A stretch of DNA of 64,000 nucleotides from Dicyema japonicum. Lineage: Eukaryota > Dicyemida > Rhombozoa > Dicyemidae. The DNA lies in the NCBI GenBank assembly GCA_011109175.1, contig RDEW01000020.1, positions 495,273 through 559,272 of the forward strand, written 5' to 3'. Made by a program: the position numbers and the translations under genes. Below, piece after piece: positions 42,118-53,967 of the stretch. Every line of letters begins with the position of its first letter. The stretch's first letter is position 1. The notes beneath the pieces are model-generated. The model did not search any database. It saw only the letters and a list, made by a program, of their open reading frames with translations, and was not told the origin of the DNA.

Positions 42118-44250
42118 TCTTAGAGTTCGTATACATTCTCATATACTTCGTTTATCTCGCTGTTATAATAATTATCTGATCTCCTTTTTCTCCAAAATAT
42201 ATATCCTCCAAAAGCAATCAAAAGCACAACAATAAAAGTACAGAAAAATATCAGAATAACAATACTACTCAACTTTGACTCAAATGACGATATTCCTGTT
42301 GTTTTGGTAGTTTTTGTGTTTTTCATGTCATATTTGAAATATAGAATAAAGTAGTATCTAAAGGTTGAATTTTTGTGAGGAATATTTTATCACGAGTGTA
42401 TAATCCTCTGGTAGTTGAGTTATTATGAGAGATCCAGTTTGGGGGTCAAAGTCAAAGTATTTATGAGATTCGTCTGAAATATAATATCTCAAATCGGCGA
42501 TTTCCTTAGAGACTGATTTGGCTGTATTCACAATACTGTAGTTAACCATCATACGACGAGTGTCAAAAACAGTACCAGGTTCCACATAAGACCCAAAATA
42601 GTTATATTTAAACATATTTGTGATGTTTATGACTTTAACAAAGCAATTTGTTTGAGTGAATAGTTGTTGTGGTCCTGAGTCATAAGCCTCAATGATAACA
42701 TTATATATTGTTTCTTTGGTTATTTCTCTTATTTGTATAAACTATTCCTGTATTTGAATCTATTTTGAATAAATTGTCAGTGTTATTCTTTGAAGGACAG
42801 TCAATAATACTCAATTCATTGATTGTATGTATTCTATATTTGACTTGGGAGATTTCTTATGAATCACTGTCTTCTGCTTTTATAGTGAATAATGATTGTT
42901 CTGATGGTAAGTTTGCCATAATATATTGTCCACATGTTTTTTTCATGAATATTGGTGGATTGTCATTTACATCCAGTATAACAATATTTTTTGTAGTTTT
43001 TTTGTTATTAGTTGTTAGTGTTATCGACATATTAACATTATTTTCAGTCTCATAATCAAATACTCTGTTTGATAATGCATTATATGAATGTTTATCGTAA
43101 ATAAAATTAGATGTATTATGGATATCCCAGTCTTCGTTAATTCCAATATCAACTGATGTTTTAATTGGCATTTTTCATAAATTTTTAGATGCATAGCCTT
43201 TTCTAATATGCTTTTAGAAATAATCTAACAATAATATTAATAATATACTGTCAAGTTTGTTATGTAAACATCTTGTCCTCTATCCCATGAATAAGGACAC
43301 CCATCATCAGTTAATTTAATACATGTAATATTAATAGTTGTGACGGGAATCACACTATTATAGTCATTCACATACACATTGTATTCATTCTTTACTGATA
43401 AACTCAAAACTAATTGCACGTGAGTTTGCAATACATGAAATTGTATCATTGGCTGTAGCAGTTGAAGTCTCCAGTAATGAAGTGGTCTTATTAACAACAA
43501 AGTATTGGATTTGCCCTTCCATGAGAATACTACATCTCCCTTTGCAGTCACATTGTTGTATTTGGGGATTGGGTAGTTAATTTTAACATCAACGTAATTG
43601 AGATGTTCAATGTATAATTGTCAATGGCAATAATTCTGAATGATATCTTAGTGGGTTTGAAATTTATAAGTGATTTTAAAGTTAAGTTTGTATTATTTTC
43701 AATTAATATAAAATTATTGTTTCCAAATAATATGTAATGAATAGTATCATATTTGTCAGCATCTGTGGCTTTAGGGATTGATAAAGTTGTCCCAATATTC
43801 AAGTCACTAACATTCCAATATATTACTCGACTATTAAACCTCGGTCTATTATCATTTATATCCAAGACCTATTATGTTTTATTTAACTGAGTGTATACCT
43901 TAACTATCAGATTTACCACTATTGTTTTAGATCCTTTATAAAGATATATTTAAATCTAAGTTCGTCATTTATAATTGGCATTTGAAAATCGTAGTCGATT
44001 CTTGATTTTACCTAAAATATTACAAATAAACACAAACTTTAATATTGTTTGAGCTGTCTAAATAAAAATATAAGTATCAAAAACAATCTATAGCCAGAGC
44101 AATTAATGGCCAGATCATTGCAGAAATTGCCAATAGTATATCCAATGGGTAATTCCTCCTTGATGGTGTAATGAACTTGGTATGAATATATTAGGGGCAT
44201 CCATATCATCAGCATTAATGCATTCTACGTTACTACTGATAATAACAAAC
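42118..44250 (-). pseudogene. Cadherin-family gene with tiny introns, frame-disrupted
   Basis: Cell-adhesion receptor of protocadherin type. From 44200 down: MDAPNIFIP, IKEELPIGYTIGNFCNDLA, VKSRIDYDFQMPIINDELRF, VLDINDNRPRF, IGTTLSIPKATDADKYD, MPIKTSVDIGINEDWD, IVILDVNDNPPIFMKK, FTIKAEDSDS and FKIDSNTGIVYTN. At the end come a transmembrane helix (SIVILIFFCTFIVVLLIAFG) and a short tail RKRRSDN...YENVYEL. LDxNDNxP and A.DxD are cadherin calcium-binding motifs. In-frame introns: 43869-43898 (30 nt), 43395-43419 (25), 43225-43248 (24). An in-frame TAA follows EDSDS near 42858, and single-base frame breaks occur near 43930, 43590, 43172, 42730 and 42360. Either a decaying gene or a poorly polished stretch. 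Confidence 0.7.
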
Positions 44251-44399
44251 CATTCCTTCTATGTAATTATATCACATAAAGTCGCAAACAATATTAAATA
44301 CAACGATAAAACCGCAACATTATCGTGGTTATTCCTATAATCAAGTGTTAACGTTATATTCACAATCAGGACATTTATTCCAAGTTTTTAATAATTAAC
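44251..44399. other. No gene recognised
   Basis: Short AT-rich gap between the cadherin locus and a family D fragment. A further cadherin exon could lie here but I cannot read one. Confidence 0.3.
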
Positions 44400-44870
44400 A
44401 CAGCCAACCATCCACAGTGGACCCCGCCGACATTATCGATGTTGCGTTGCCTCTCACGATTGCATCTGAAATAAACTGGAGAAGCCACCGGATTTTACGT
44501 GCATCGTGGCTTTTTAGTGTAGCTAGGCGTCCAAGTTTTTTTAGAAAGCGAAGCGATTTTCCACATATTCCTTAAGTTGTCTCGACCAAAATGGGATAGA
44601 AAGTGAACCGATCGTGCAATGCTTCATATTTTTTCTCCTTTGCTTTCATTGTTTTTTTCCGCGGCGCTCCCGACAATTTTGGATGGGAAAAGTGGGTCGA
44701 TACAAGTGGCATCTCATACCAAAGGTTTTCCCTTTTCGAATGGGAAAATTGTGATCCCATCGGGACGTTTTCCGTCTCCTCTGTCCAGACCAACAGGTTC
44801 AAGTATGGGGGTAACGCAGACTCAAGGCTCGTTTGACAATTCCGTTGATCTCCTTCCATATCAATTTATA
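44400..44870 (-). mobile_element. Family D (subfamily of copy 2) 3' fragment
   Basis: Nearly the same sequence as 24360-24800: the order is ends with tccacagtggaccccgccga on the plus strand, KAKEKKYEALHDRFTFYPIL, DNFGWEKW-type text antisense, and the nuclease region with a deletion. Broken frames. Confidence 0.75.
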
Positions 44871-45090
44871 TTAAAATAACAAATTTACTGGAATTAAGAT
44901 ATGTAAATGAAGATTATAATATTATAGGGGATGATCTGATTAACTCCAATATTAATTAAGACTCAAACTCCACAATTCAATCAAATTTGCCACAAATTAT
45001 AACTTTAATGGTTAGTGGTGTCTTCAATTTATGGCATTAAAGAAAAAAATATTGTTTTACATATTAATCATAATCTTTATTTATAACCTT
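44871..45090. other. No gene recognised
   Basis: AT-rich gap. Confidence 0.35.
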
Positions 45091-45600
45091 TTAGATCGGT
45101 TGACGTTCCGCGCTGTTTTTGTTGAGACAACTGGAGGCATAAGTTGTAAATCACTGTTTTTTAAGAAACTGGATACACTCAGAAGCCCAGTGGTTCCTCT
45201 CGTGAGAAACAAATGGTTAGAATGATTTTTTGTTTGGTCGGCGTTGAGAACAGCAGGAATGGTTATTCTTGGTCTTCCTTAGAATTTCGGGGATTCCTCC
45301 GTGAAATACACTTCCATTGCATAATTCAGTGGAGTTATAGGGTCAAGGCGCATTGTGTCAAAGTTTCCATTGATCTTCGAAAATATAGCCGCGTGTTGCA
45401 GTATGGTGCTTTGTGAAGAGTTGGCTAAAAATTTATGTTCCGTCATTGGATCCACCTTACTAAGGAGACGCCCAATACCTAATCGGCATCAAAAAGATAC
45501 AACTATTCTTTTCACCGGGAGACAATTTAGCTTTATCTTTCCTGATCTACTGGTCGGGTTTTCACAATATCGAATATGGAGGAGATGCTAGGAAAAAACT
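45091..45600 (+). mobile_element. Mixed LINE fragments (family D end, family C-type repeat)
   Basis: 45100-45225 reads FRAVFVETTGGISCKSLFFKK, like the family D C-terminus at 24500. 45425-45520 matches the family C-associated repeat (cattggatccaccttactaa). The part between has no clear assignment. Confidence 0.45.
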
Positions 45601-46990
45601 TGGAAACTGGATATACCTTACTTAGACCTTGAATAACTCTTGGCTTTTTACGGACAAAAACTTCATTGGAACTCATAGTAGAGGAAGAGAAATTCTAATG
45701 CCACTGCACTCGCAGGATTCTGCTGTGCATTTGACTTCTTTTTGTGCAAAACGGTGTTCAAACACCCCGCAAGGCACGTGACGATAAAAAAATCGGAATA
45801 ATGAGATAGTTCCGATTTACAATCAAATTGATTATATACTGTGTAAGCGTGAATTCAAGTGCATGCTTATGGACTCGCGATCTTATGGACGCACTATTTT
45901 ACTAAGTGATCTTAAAGCGGTCATCTCTAGCTTTAAACTAGGAAGAAGTCAAGGAGTGATTAAGAGAAAACAAAAAAAACAACTCTGGAAGATTGCCGGT
46001 GGAAAGTCTGAACACAAAAGCGTCACTCGCAAAAGAATTGCTGATAAATGGACGTCTTCGTCTCAAAATTGGACATGAGAGGCTCATCAAGTCAACACAA
46101 AAAAATTTGAGACTCCGGGCTGAGAATACAAAATGTCCAAAAATAAAGCATTATTAAAAGAAAAAAAGAACTTTACCCTGCTGAACATAAAGAAAAGAGT
46201 ACGCTTGCACCATGAAAGGACACATGAACTGTACGCAGAGGAGGTTGAAAAACTTAATTTTGCCCCGAAAATGTTCAGAGCAATCCGGCATTTAAACAGA
46301 GTGGATAAACCTAAAGGATTGATTGTGAATGACAAAAATGGAAGATGAATATTAGAAAAAATAAGTTGCAGAAAATATTACTGATCACTTTTAATTGCTC
46401 TTGAGTAGTGACGACGAACGCATAACTCAATTTGTATGACACCCCAGATCTTTGACAAAGCCAATTACGGTGGCGGAGATACAAACGGCTCTGCAAAATC
46501 TGAACAATAATAGAAGTCCGGGCATTGACTGCATCAACAGGGAACTTATACAGAAACCTGGGAAATCAAACAACTATACGGAAACTACTATCTCTGATTG
46601 TTCTGGATAGGATTTCTCCTTCTGTTGACGAATATCTGTCTCTGGGCCAAAGTAGATTTAGAAGAGTAAGATCCACATAGATGAATATGCGCCATGACAC
46701 TGAGATTCCAGAAGGCTGTTTCACGTACTGGGGATTGATCTCTCCGAGCGTTCGATACTCTACGCAGAGGGAAACTAATGTTGTTACCTGGTATGTTGCT
46801 GGACGAGGACAGTCAAGGGATGATTGGGTCCTACTTGCGGACACTGAAATACAAGTATGGGTTGGTTCAGGAGCGATCTAGTAAATTTGAGACACATATT
46901 GGGCACTCCTCAAGAAGATTCTTTATCGCCATACTATTTGTTATCTATCTGGAAGCCGCCCTTCGGTACCTACGAGCTAATACTGCGGCC
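45601..46990 (+). mobile_element. Family A endonuclease/RT fragment
   Basis: Broken frames give DKNFIGTHSRGREI, FCCAFDFFLCKTVFKHPAR, NQIDYILCKR, then HMKRTHELYAEEVEKLNFAPKM-like linker text (46200-46280), ALQNLNNNRSPGIDCINREL near 46495 (RT start) and RHTIFVIYLEAALRYLRANT near 46930. The order follows family A. Much decayed. Confidence 0.65.
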
Positions 46991-47399
46991 GACTTTCTAG
47001 TGTGGATTTGGAGCATTCATAAATTGGATCCAGTTTTGTTAAATGGGTTTTTGTTGACTTTCCTTTGAGGAGTTTGATGTAGAGAAGATGGAAGAGTTAC
47101 GAATGGACAGATCTTGAGAAGGAAAAGTTTTAACAACATACGTTGCAACGTACAGTGATGGATGCCGGTCGGTAGGAAGACAGGCAGTTTGGTGGTTTGT
47201 TTTTCTTCGGGATAGGGTTTATCAGTGATTTCTTCCATATCCACGGAATCTTGTTCTTGTTTATTGAGAAATTGAAAATTTGTGTTAAATCATTGTGGAT
47301 ATTTACATTTGCTAGTCTACTAGTCTCTTATTTCCTAAGAGATTTAATAGTATAAATAAGTGTCATAAAATTTAAATATCTCAATTTTGAGTTCTTAAT
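46991..47399. other. No gene recognised
   Basis: A 75-codon minus frame (47244-47017, text ITDKPYPEEKQTTKLPVFLP) has no motif I know. The rest is AT-rich. Confidence 0.3.
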
Positions 47400-47990
47400 T
47401 ACATTGAACAGGGATTTGCCTTTTATGTTAATTGTCAATTCCTATATTCCACCACAAGGATCCTCGCCAAAATCCTACACCCCAAATATACCCCGCCTCT
47501 CAATACTAAAGAACGCTCTAATATGCGGCGACCTAAATTCCCGATACCCCGTTTTGCTAGCTTCACAGTCCTCTAACAGCCGAGGCGAGTTCACCGCAAA
47601 TGGTCGTATTTGATATGTTTATCCTGAATGATCCTAAATTACACACAATAACACCTTTAAGGAGCACTGATAGCTGCACTTCTGATTTAACTTTATGTTC
47701 ATTCTCTTTAGCAGGAATGGTGATGTGAAATATGGCTTTTCCATAGACCATAATCCCATCATTCTTATGTTAAGAGGATTTCGGAGACGCCGGATATTGC
47801 TAACTAAAGTGAAAAGTTTCAAGAAAGTTGACTGGTCAGGCTTCTCTGACTTTGTCGACCTGGAATTGGTCAATGGACTATCATCCCATATACGTTCGAT
47901 AGATGAAGCTGCAAAAATCATAAGTGTGGCCATTCAAAAGGCTGACAACATATTTATTCCTCTCTCATAATACACGAATTTTATACCCTC
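47400..47990 (+). mobile_element. Family C endonuclease fragment
   Basis: MLIVNSYIPPQGSSPKSYTP, NALICGDLNSRYPVLLASQS (catalytic Asp region), MVVFDMFILNDPKLHTITPL, then SIDHNPIILMLRGFRRRRIL (SDH replaced by IDH) and SFKKVDWSGFSDFVDLELV. This is the same order as in the family C element at 16.2-16.75 kb. No RT part remains. Confidence 0.7.
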
Positions 47991-49330
47991 AATTCCGGAC
48001 ACTTACATTCATAATCGAAGAAGATATTGTCCCTCCTTAGTATTGAAGGCGTTCTTGATGTCCTGTTTTGAACAAGACATGTCCCCGGGAATCCTTTATA
48101 CTGTGGTTTATGATGTACTCACTGAATGGACATCCCAAGTGAATACCGACGCCTACTTGGGGGGGTTCAAGAATTTTGTGACAAGTGGAGTAGAATGTCT
48201 GGAGGCAATTTAGCAGCCAGTCTCCGAAGACAAACCCGACCGCAACTGGTTGTACTCCGCCTTCCTTCTTATCAAAGGCTATCAAATTGACGGAGAACAG
48301 GACATGGCGGATAACTTCAGGAAGAACTCCAGACAGGATCCGGTTCATAAGTTAAGTTATTGAATTCGTAAGACGGAGTCCCTGGTCGCCTACGGACAAA
48401 GAGGTTAGATCTTACATATAGCCAGGTCTCATTCCGTCGAGCCCGCCACTGCTACTAGGGGCAAAATTCCGTATTGCGAGGAGAACTTCATCGTTTGATG
48501 GAATCAGGGGACTCACTCTGGATGGGGGAGCGACCGGGCTTGGGTTTTGGGGTGGCAGAAAAAGCTTATTCAGTAAAATATTGTAGGCGTCGGGAGTCGG
48601 TTTTCGCGGTCCACTTGAAGAAAGTGACATGATGGCTACACGGTACCACTTTCGATTAACTTCGACCAAGCAGTTTTCTTGAGACAGAGCATTTCGATTT
48701 CCTCGTTCGGACTATGTGTCTCCCTCGTACGGTTAGAAGCCATGGGACAACTGGGGATGTGGATTCCTCCCAAAAAAGAACAAATGTTGGTCCTCATGGT
48801 GGTAGGGAGAGACTCTTTTCCGTGACCATCTCGATCAAGTCCCAGTGCGGAAGACGCAACACTGAATAAGTACATCCAATCATGTAATGCTTTAGTCGGA
48901 GAACATCTTTGATCGATTTGGAAAGGGCCTTCGCAGCGACAGGTCGTACGGCCTTGGGGATTCTCATAGGAATAGTCCGTGAAGAACGTAACTCAGAGAT
49001 GAGTTGATGGGTAATTAACGGGAGAGTTAACATTGGCGAGGGCACGGGGAACTTCCTTGCATTGGCCAAGACATGACTTGCAGTGCATACTCCAAGCACG
49101 CTCGCTGCGGTTTGGGATAGCTTGATACACATGAGGTGGAAGAAATCTTCACAAACAGAGCAGGAGATCCCACGCTTCGAGTTCTGACAAGCCGACAGGA
49201 CGAACACATCTCAGATGACTTGGCTGGTGCCTTTTTTCTTCGAAGCGGGAACATTCTTTTCAGGTGCTTTTCTCACGACAGGCATAATCACAACAAACGA
49301 CCGTCACAAAAATTTAAATATAACTCATAG
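47991..49330 (-). mobile_element. Family D copy 3, PHD finger and RT N-terminus
   Basis: 49207-48794 has SCSVCEDFFHLMCIKLSQ (second half of the PHD-type finger) and SELRSSRTIPMRIPKAVRPV. 48669-48412 reads IRNFAPSSSGGLDGMRPGYM. 48348-48037 reads MNRILSGVLPEVIRHVLFSV, LIAFDKKEGGVQPVAVGFVF. The catalytic RT core and endonuclease are missing. Third copy showing a PHD-type finger in family D. Confidence 0.75.
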
Positions 49331-49712
49331 TTGATTATATTCAATAGTCCAGTTATTTGGAGGTAAAACTCATGTTATTTGAACTGTCTCGATTATTAAA
49401 TTTTTGACAAAATCTTCTATTTTCAGATATTATTTTAGAAATAATCGTGTATTATCTAAACTACATCAAAATCACAACGCTATAACTATAAATATTTTCT
49501 AATTCCATATACATTACCAATAATTTAAACTCAGTCACATATCCATGATTAATCTGAACATATATAATTAACCTTTCCATTTCATTAACATGTTTGCAAA
49601 CAAACTCACAAACATTAATATATTGAATAATGTGTTACGTTAATAATAATCATTACTACTTTAATTATAACCTCTCATTTAATTTTATATGAGTAGTTAA
49701 TAAAGAAAATAC
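49331..49712. other. AT-rich intergenic DNA
   Basis: No coding signal, just downstream of the PSMB2-like gene. Confidence 0.4.
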
Positions 49713-50453
49713 TTATAAACTATAAGGTACATTAAGGTCTGTTGAGAACACTTTATCTATATGACTCCAGGATATATCATCTCTCTCCATCTTCCAGACT
49801 TTAATAAAATAAGAATAGACTTGTCCAACATTTACAATATTTTTTACCACAACTACAGTTGCTGATGGCATCATTCAGAGTTTGTAAAGCATTCCTTATA
49901 TATTTAGGTTTATATACTCCTAGGCTATTAATTATTAAACAAACTTACGAGTAGTCAAAGAAATTCATGAAACTTGCTGACCCAGATCCAATGCCTTTTC
50001 CACAGCTTTTGGATATTTTTCTAAATTTGTCGATCTTTATTATATCGAATCCAGAGTCAATCTTTCCCGCTAAAAGGACCTCCTACACATAATATTCACA
50101 TTTACTGTAACGCGGCATCTGTGCTGCATATAATCACGTATTTTCTCTGCTAATTGATTTACATTAATGTGGTAACTATTTCTTACAAAAAATTCACTTT
50201 TTCTAAGTTTACAACAAAAACCTCTCAAATGAGTTGATTTTGGAACATAAATCTGAAACCTCAATTTGTGGACCAGCAATTCCAACTGCAATATCCACAG
50301 TGACTTGTATCATTCTAAAGCACTCTGCTTTCATAACTAAAATAGAATTATCCCATTACAGTGAGATATATCATTAATAGGGAGAGAATCAGTACAAATC
50401 ATTACTCCATTACCATATTTGAAGGCCACAATTGTTAGTGTGTAATCCTTCAT
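49713..50453 (-). CDS. PSMB2: Proteasome subunit beta, PSMB2 (beta 4)-like, with 19-28 nt introns
   Basis: Non-catalytic beta subunit of the 20S proteasome core. Six exons join in frame to 207 residues. Introns: 50337-50359 (23 nt), 50203-50221 (19), 50083-50105 (23), 49925-49948 (24), and a last one best placed at 49820-49847 (28; shorter and longer in-frame alternatives exist). Text: TIVAFKYGNGVMICTDS, DIAVGIAGPQIEVSDLCSKI, HINVNQLAEKIRDYMQHR, EVLLAGKIDSGFDIIKID, CGKGIGSGSASFMNFFDYSL, YIRNALQTLNDAISNCSC. The residue aligned with the catalytic Thr1 is Leu and there is no propeptide, as in beta 4; NDISHFMKAECFRM also fits beta 4. The exact beta type is less sure than the family. Length matches the usual 200 or so residues. 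Confidence 0.75.
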
Positions 50454-50803
50454 ATTGTAATTATTATTCAATTTTAATATGTATTTAATTTATGTTAAAT
50501 TTATTTATTTTTTTTAGGTTAAATTTATTTATTTTTTAGGTAAACAAAAAATTTTTTTAACTTCCTCCAAGCTCCGCGGTTAAATTTATTATATAAATAA
50601 TTTTATATTAAATTTATATTTCTAGAACATGGTAGTGCAACTACGTTGATTATTTAGATCTTTAAGGAATTATTATATTTAAAGGGGATAAGTGAACAAA
50701 TATATTTGTGTTAGAATTTATATCTTTGGAAAACTTGCCAAGAATGATCTCTTTTAAAACCGCATATGTAGCATTATTGTTACTATAATTATATATAATT
50801 TAA
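50454..50803. other. AT-rich DNA with a short LINE-end echo
   Basis: Contains cttcctccaagctccgcggt (about 50561-50580), repeated in the family A C-terminus at 51060-51079. Otherwise no feature. Confidence 0.35.
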
Positions 50804-50953
50804 TTTAGGAAGCTCTCAAAGGTCCAGCAGAGAGTGAGTTTCAGCAATTATATATTTATTTCTAATAATTGACCTATTAGTGGATAAATTACAATTTGTA
50901 TGAATACTTGAAAGTAAGTTTTTAAGCAAATAATTGATGAGATGTTCATTATT
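50804..50953 (-). pseudogene. Host ORF, downstream half, cut by family A insertion
   Basis: Minus frame reading on from the target-site duplication: NNEHL, INYLLKNLLSSIHTNCNLST, NRSIIRNKYIIAETHSLLDL and a stop. It is in the same frame as the upstream half at 54138-53954 once the retrotransposon and one copy of the duplication are ignored. I do not recognise the protein. Confidence 0.55.
50940..50953. repeat. Target-site duplication of twin-primed family A element, left copy
   Basis: agatgttcattatt, identical to 53954-53967. Confidence 0.85.
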
Positions 50954-51108
50954 ATTAATAGCACTTTCGAAGAACCAAAAATGTAATTTATTTAATTAAG
51001 GTTCCGCTTGTGCCGTATTTTTTTTCAGGTTATTTTTTTCCCACAATTCTCTTGACCAACTTCCTCCAAGCTCCGCGGTTACAGGCAGTTATTCCGAGCG
51101 TATCCAGA

Positions 51109-52328
51109 TCATCTCCAGTTTTCAGCTTTCGTCCTACATTGGTCAGGTCCTTGTGTAGAACCTCTGGCAAAGTTATGCGAGGTCTCCCACGGAACGAGGC
51201 AGAAGTAGTTATCCATAGCTATTTTAGCAGGCGTCATCTGGCTCATTCGAAGGATGTGACCAAACAGACGGCATCTTGATTCCAGTATATCCAGACTCAA
51301 TGGTCTTGTATTACATACTTTGTATAGATTCTTGTTTGTAATTTTTTTCGGCCAGTTGATGCCAAGCAACAGTCGGAGTTGCTTACGATGGAAGGCATCT
51401 AGTTTGTCCATTACCGCTTCTGAGACACCCCAGGTTGCAGCGTTGTACATTAGGACTGGTTTCACGAAGGCATTATATAGTCTCACACGTAATTGTGTGC
51501 TAATTTGTTTACGATGATTCCGGACTACTCCCATTTTTCTAAAGGCCGCGACGGACAACATCTTCTTGTTGGTGATATCCTCAGCGTCTCCGAGCAACGA
51601 CTCCAATTTTTTACAGTATCTCCATTTTTCATCAGTTCGGGTTAGTTCACGGCGTATGGTAATTGTCTCCGTCTTTTCCGTATTGATTTTGATAAACTAT
51701 TTTTCTAGGACATCTGGCATCCTTGTCCGTATATAGTTTAATGTTTTCTCGTCGCTGGATATATAGTCGATATCATCTGCATAAATCACTTCAGTTTGAG
51801 GTAGATCGCCAATTAATAGTCTGAAGTCTCTGAGTGCCGCCTCCAGATATGTCACAAAAAGTACCGGTGACAAGGAATCACTTTGCGGTACCCCGAACGT
51901 TGTCTCGAATGGGACAGACTCCAAATTTCCAAAACGTACAATTAGCTGCGTTGTTCCAAGTAATAGGCGGATCATTCTGACACTGTCCTCGTCAACCAAC
52001 TTCTCCAAGATATCCAAAAGTCTCCCTCTGTGTATAGAGTCAAAGGCTTTGGACATGTCCATGCCAAGGATGTCAATAGCCCCTTGTACTTTTGATGTGT
52101 TGCACAAAGCCATCGATGTCCCCAGACCACATCAGCTGTAGATCTCCCTGACCTGAATCCGCTTTGACCGTGAGAGAGAAAGTTTTCGATGTCAGATCCA
52201 ATCCTGTTCAGCACTGTAAGTGATAGTGTCTTGCGTAGAGTCGTCAATAGTACGATGGGTCTTAAATTCGTTAAGGGGCCTTTAGCTTTACCCGGTTTTT
52301 GTAGTGCAATTAGTGTGCCATTACCCAC
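51109..52328 (-). CDS. Family A reverse transcriptase (3' segment)
   Basis: Three overlapping minus ORFs. GNGTLIALQKPGKAKGPLTN, LRPIVLLTTLRKTLSLTVLN, SHGQSGFRSGRSTADVVWGH, GMDMSKAFDSIHRGRLLDIL (motif A), FGVPQSDSLSPVLFVTYLEA (motif B), VIYADDIDYISSDEKTL (motif C), LGxLLGDAEDITNKKML, MYNAATWGVSEAVMDKLDAF and RLFGHILRMSQMTPAKIAMD. The order is complete through the C-terminus with two or three frameshifts. Confidence 0.85.
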
Positions 52329-52381
52329 ATCCAGTGGTGAGTTGTATATGGTTGAGCTGGTGACGTGGCTCTATTCCACAC

Positions 52382-53950
52382 ATGTCTTTTTCGTGCTTTT
52401 CTTCGAGATCTTTCACTATTAGCTCGTTCAATGTAAGAGGATTAAAGTCGGATACTAAGAGAAGAAATTTATGCGTGGATCTTGGATCGTACAAGGTAAC
52501 CGTGGCGTGCTTACAGGAAACGAAAGTAAAAGGCGGACTAGATGAAATCAACAATGATTTCCGCCTGATTCTGCACCCTTCGAATTGCCCACACTACGGC
52601 ATGGGATTTGCAATACAAAAAGAACTGAACAATCGAATCCACAAGACTGTGTTTTACAATTCAAATACTGTGAAAGGAACAATTCCATAATCTCCATTAT
52701 TAATGTATATTCACCAACTTCGGTGAGAGTATCAATCATTGGAGACCAACTAGACGACTTCTATTCCTCCCTGTCGCAACTATATGCATCTTTGGAAACA
52801 TCGTTCATGACATACATCGCCGGAGATTGGAATGCAAAGGCAGGACGTGGGAGTAGTCACGAAGAATTCATAGGAAGCCATGGAAGGGGGATCAGGAACC
52901 ATTCTGGAGAATCGCTTATCGAATTTTGCAATACATTCAAACTATTTCTATGCAACACTGCTTTCAGGCACTCAGCAAAACATAAGACGACATAGAGCTG
53001 CTACCGAAAGGACAAATCTGGGACTATCAAGCCTATATATAACCAAATAGATTACATTATTTGCAAACATGCCTACAAGGCACTGCTAACAGATTCTCGG
53101 AGCTACAGTGGGACACTAGTAGATAGTGATCACAGATTGGTTGTGGCACGTTTCCTTTTCAAACGATATTTTGGGGTTTCCAAAGCGGCTGGCATGAGGA
53201 TATCTGAGGGGAGGTTCGCAGTAGAGCAACTCTGCATGGTGGGACCGACTCGGGAAAGCTATCAAAATACATTGAGAGAAAAGATCAGAGAGTGGAATAA
53301 AGAAAAAATGCCTGGGGAGCTGTGGCAAGACACCATCGATGCAATAAAGTGCGCGGCCCATTCAACAGTCGGAGTAAAACCGAAGCATTTCAACGGGCAC
53401 TATGACCACGAGCTTGAAGAACTATCCAAATTGCAGAGGAACCTACGTTTACAGGTCGAAACCTGCCAGGACCAGGCAAAGGAACACACTCTAAGAGTCA
53501 TGCGGAACCAAACCCTGTATAAAATAAAGAAAAGAACGAGGGAAATAAAGGAAAATAAACTTGCTGGAATGGCTAAAGAAGTAGAAAGACTCAAAAACGG
53601 AGCGCAGATGTTCAAGGATGTTCACTACTACATATAGACACGCAGTCATCAAAAATCACAATACATGATCAGTTTGGAAAGACTATGTTAAACAAAAATG
53701 AAATTCTATTGGCCATATCCAGCCATTATCAGCAGGCCTTCAATGAAAACCACGGGGAAAAATCAAACAATTCGATGGTGAAGCACGAGAACTAAATATT
53801 CCGATAACGATTCTGGAAACAAAAAAAGCCCTGGACAAACTGAACAACAATAGAGCTGCTGGCCCTAACAACATAAATGCAGAACTTCTCAAATATGCAC
53901 CGACCGAGATCTCTGAACTATTAACTGAGATATACAACAAAACATTCAAA
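52382..53950 (+). CDS. Family A endonuclease and linker (inverted 5' segment)
   Basis: Plus strand: SSRSFTISSFNVRGLKSDTK (first motif), VACLQETKVKGGLDEIN (catalytic Glu), INVYSPTSVRVSIIGDQLDD, TYIAGDWNAKAGRGSSHEEF (Asp, Asn), FLCNTAFRHSAKHKTT, YNQIDYIICKH and DSDHRLVVARF (SDH-type). Then a linker ORF (53137-53637) and ALDKLNNNRAAGPNNINAEL (RT start). Frames break at about 52690, 52995 and 53640. Confidence 0.85.
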
Positions 53951-53953
53951 TAC

Positions 53954-53967
53954 AGATGTTCATTATT
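53954..53967. repeat. Target-site duplication of twin-primed family A element, right copy
   Basis: agatgttcattatt, identical to 50940-50953. Confidence 0.85.

Larger units (their letters stand above)
50954..53953 (-). mobile_element. Full-length family A LINE with 5' inversion (twin priming)
   Basis: About 3.0 kb between identical 14-bp target-site duplications. The RT and 3' end run on the minus strand (52349 to 50954). The 5' end and endonuclease run on the plus strand (52350 to 53953). The two parts meet head to head at the element's 5' end, and the inverted part stops where the other begins in the protein (TEIYNKTFKY against NSPLDVGNGTL). This is the product expected from twin priming. 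The 3' end carries (aat)n. Confidence 0.85.

Noticed and set aside
42850-42861. A 12-nt intron that would remove the TAA in the cadherin locus
   Set aside because: GT and AG are present, but 12 nt is below any credible spliceosomal intron. A true stop or sequence error is more likely.
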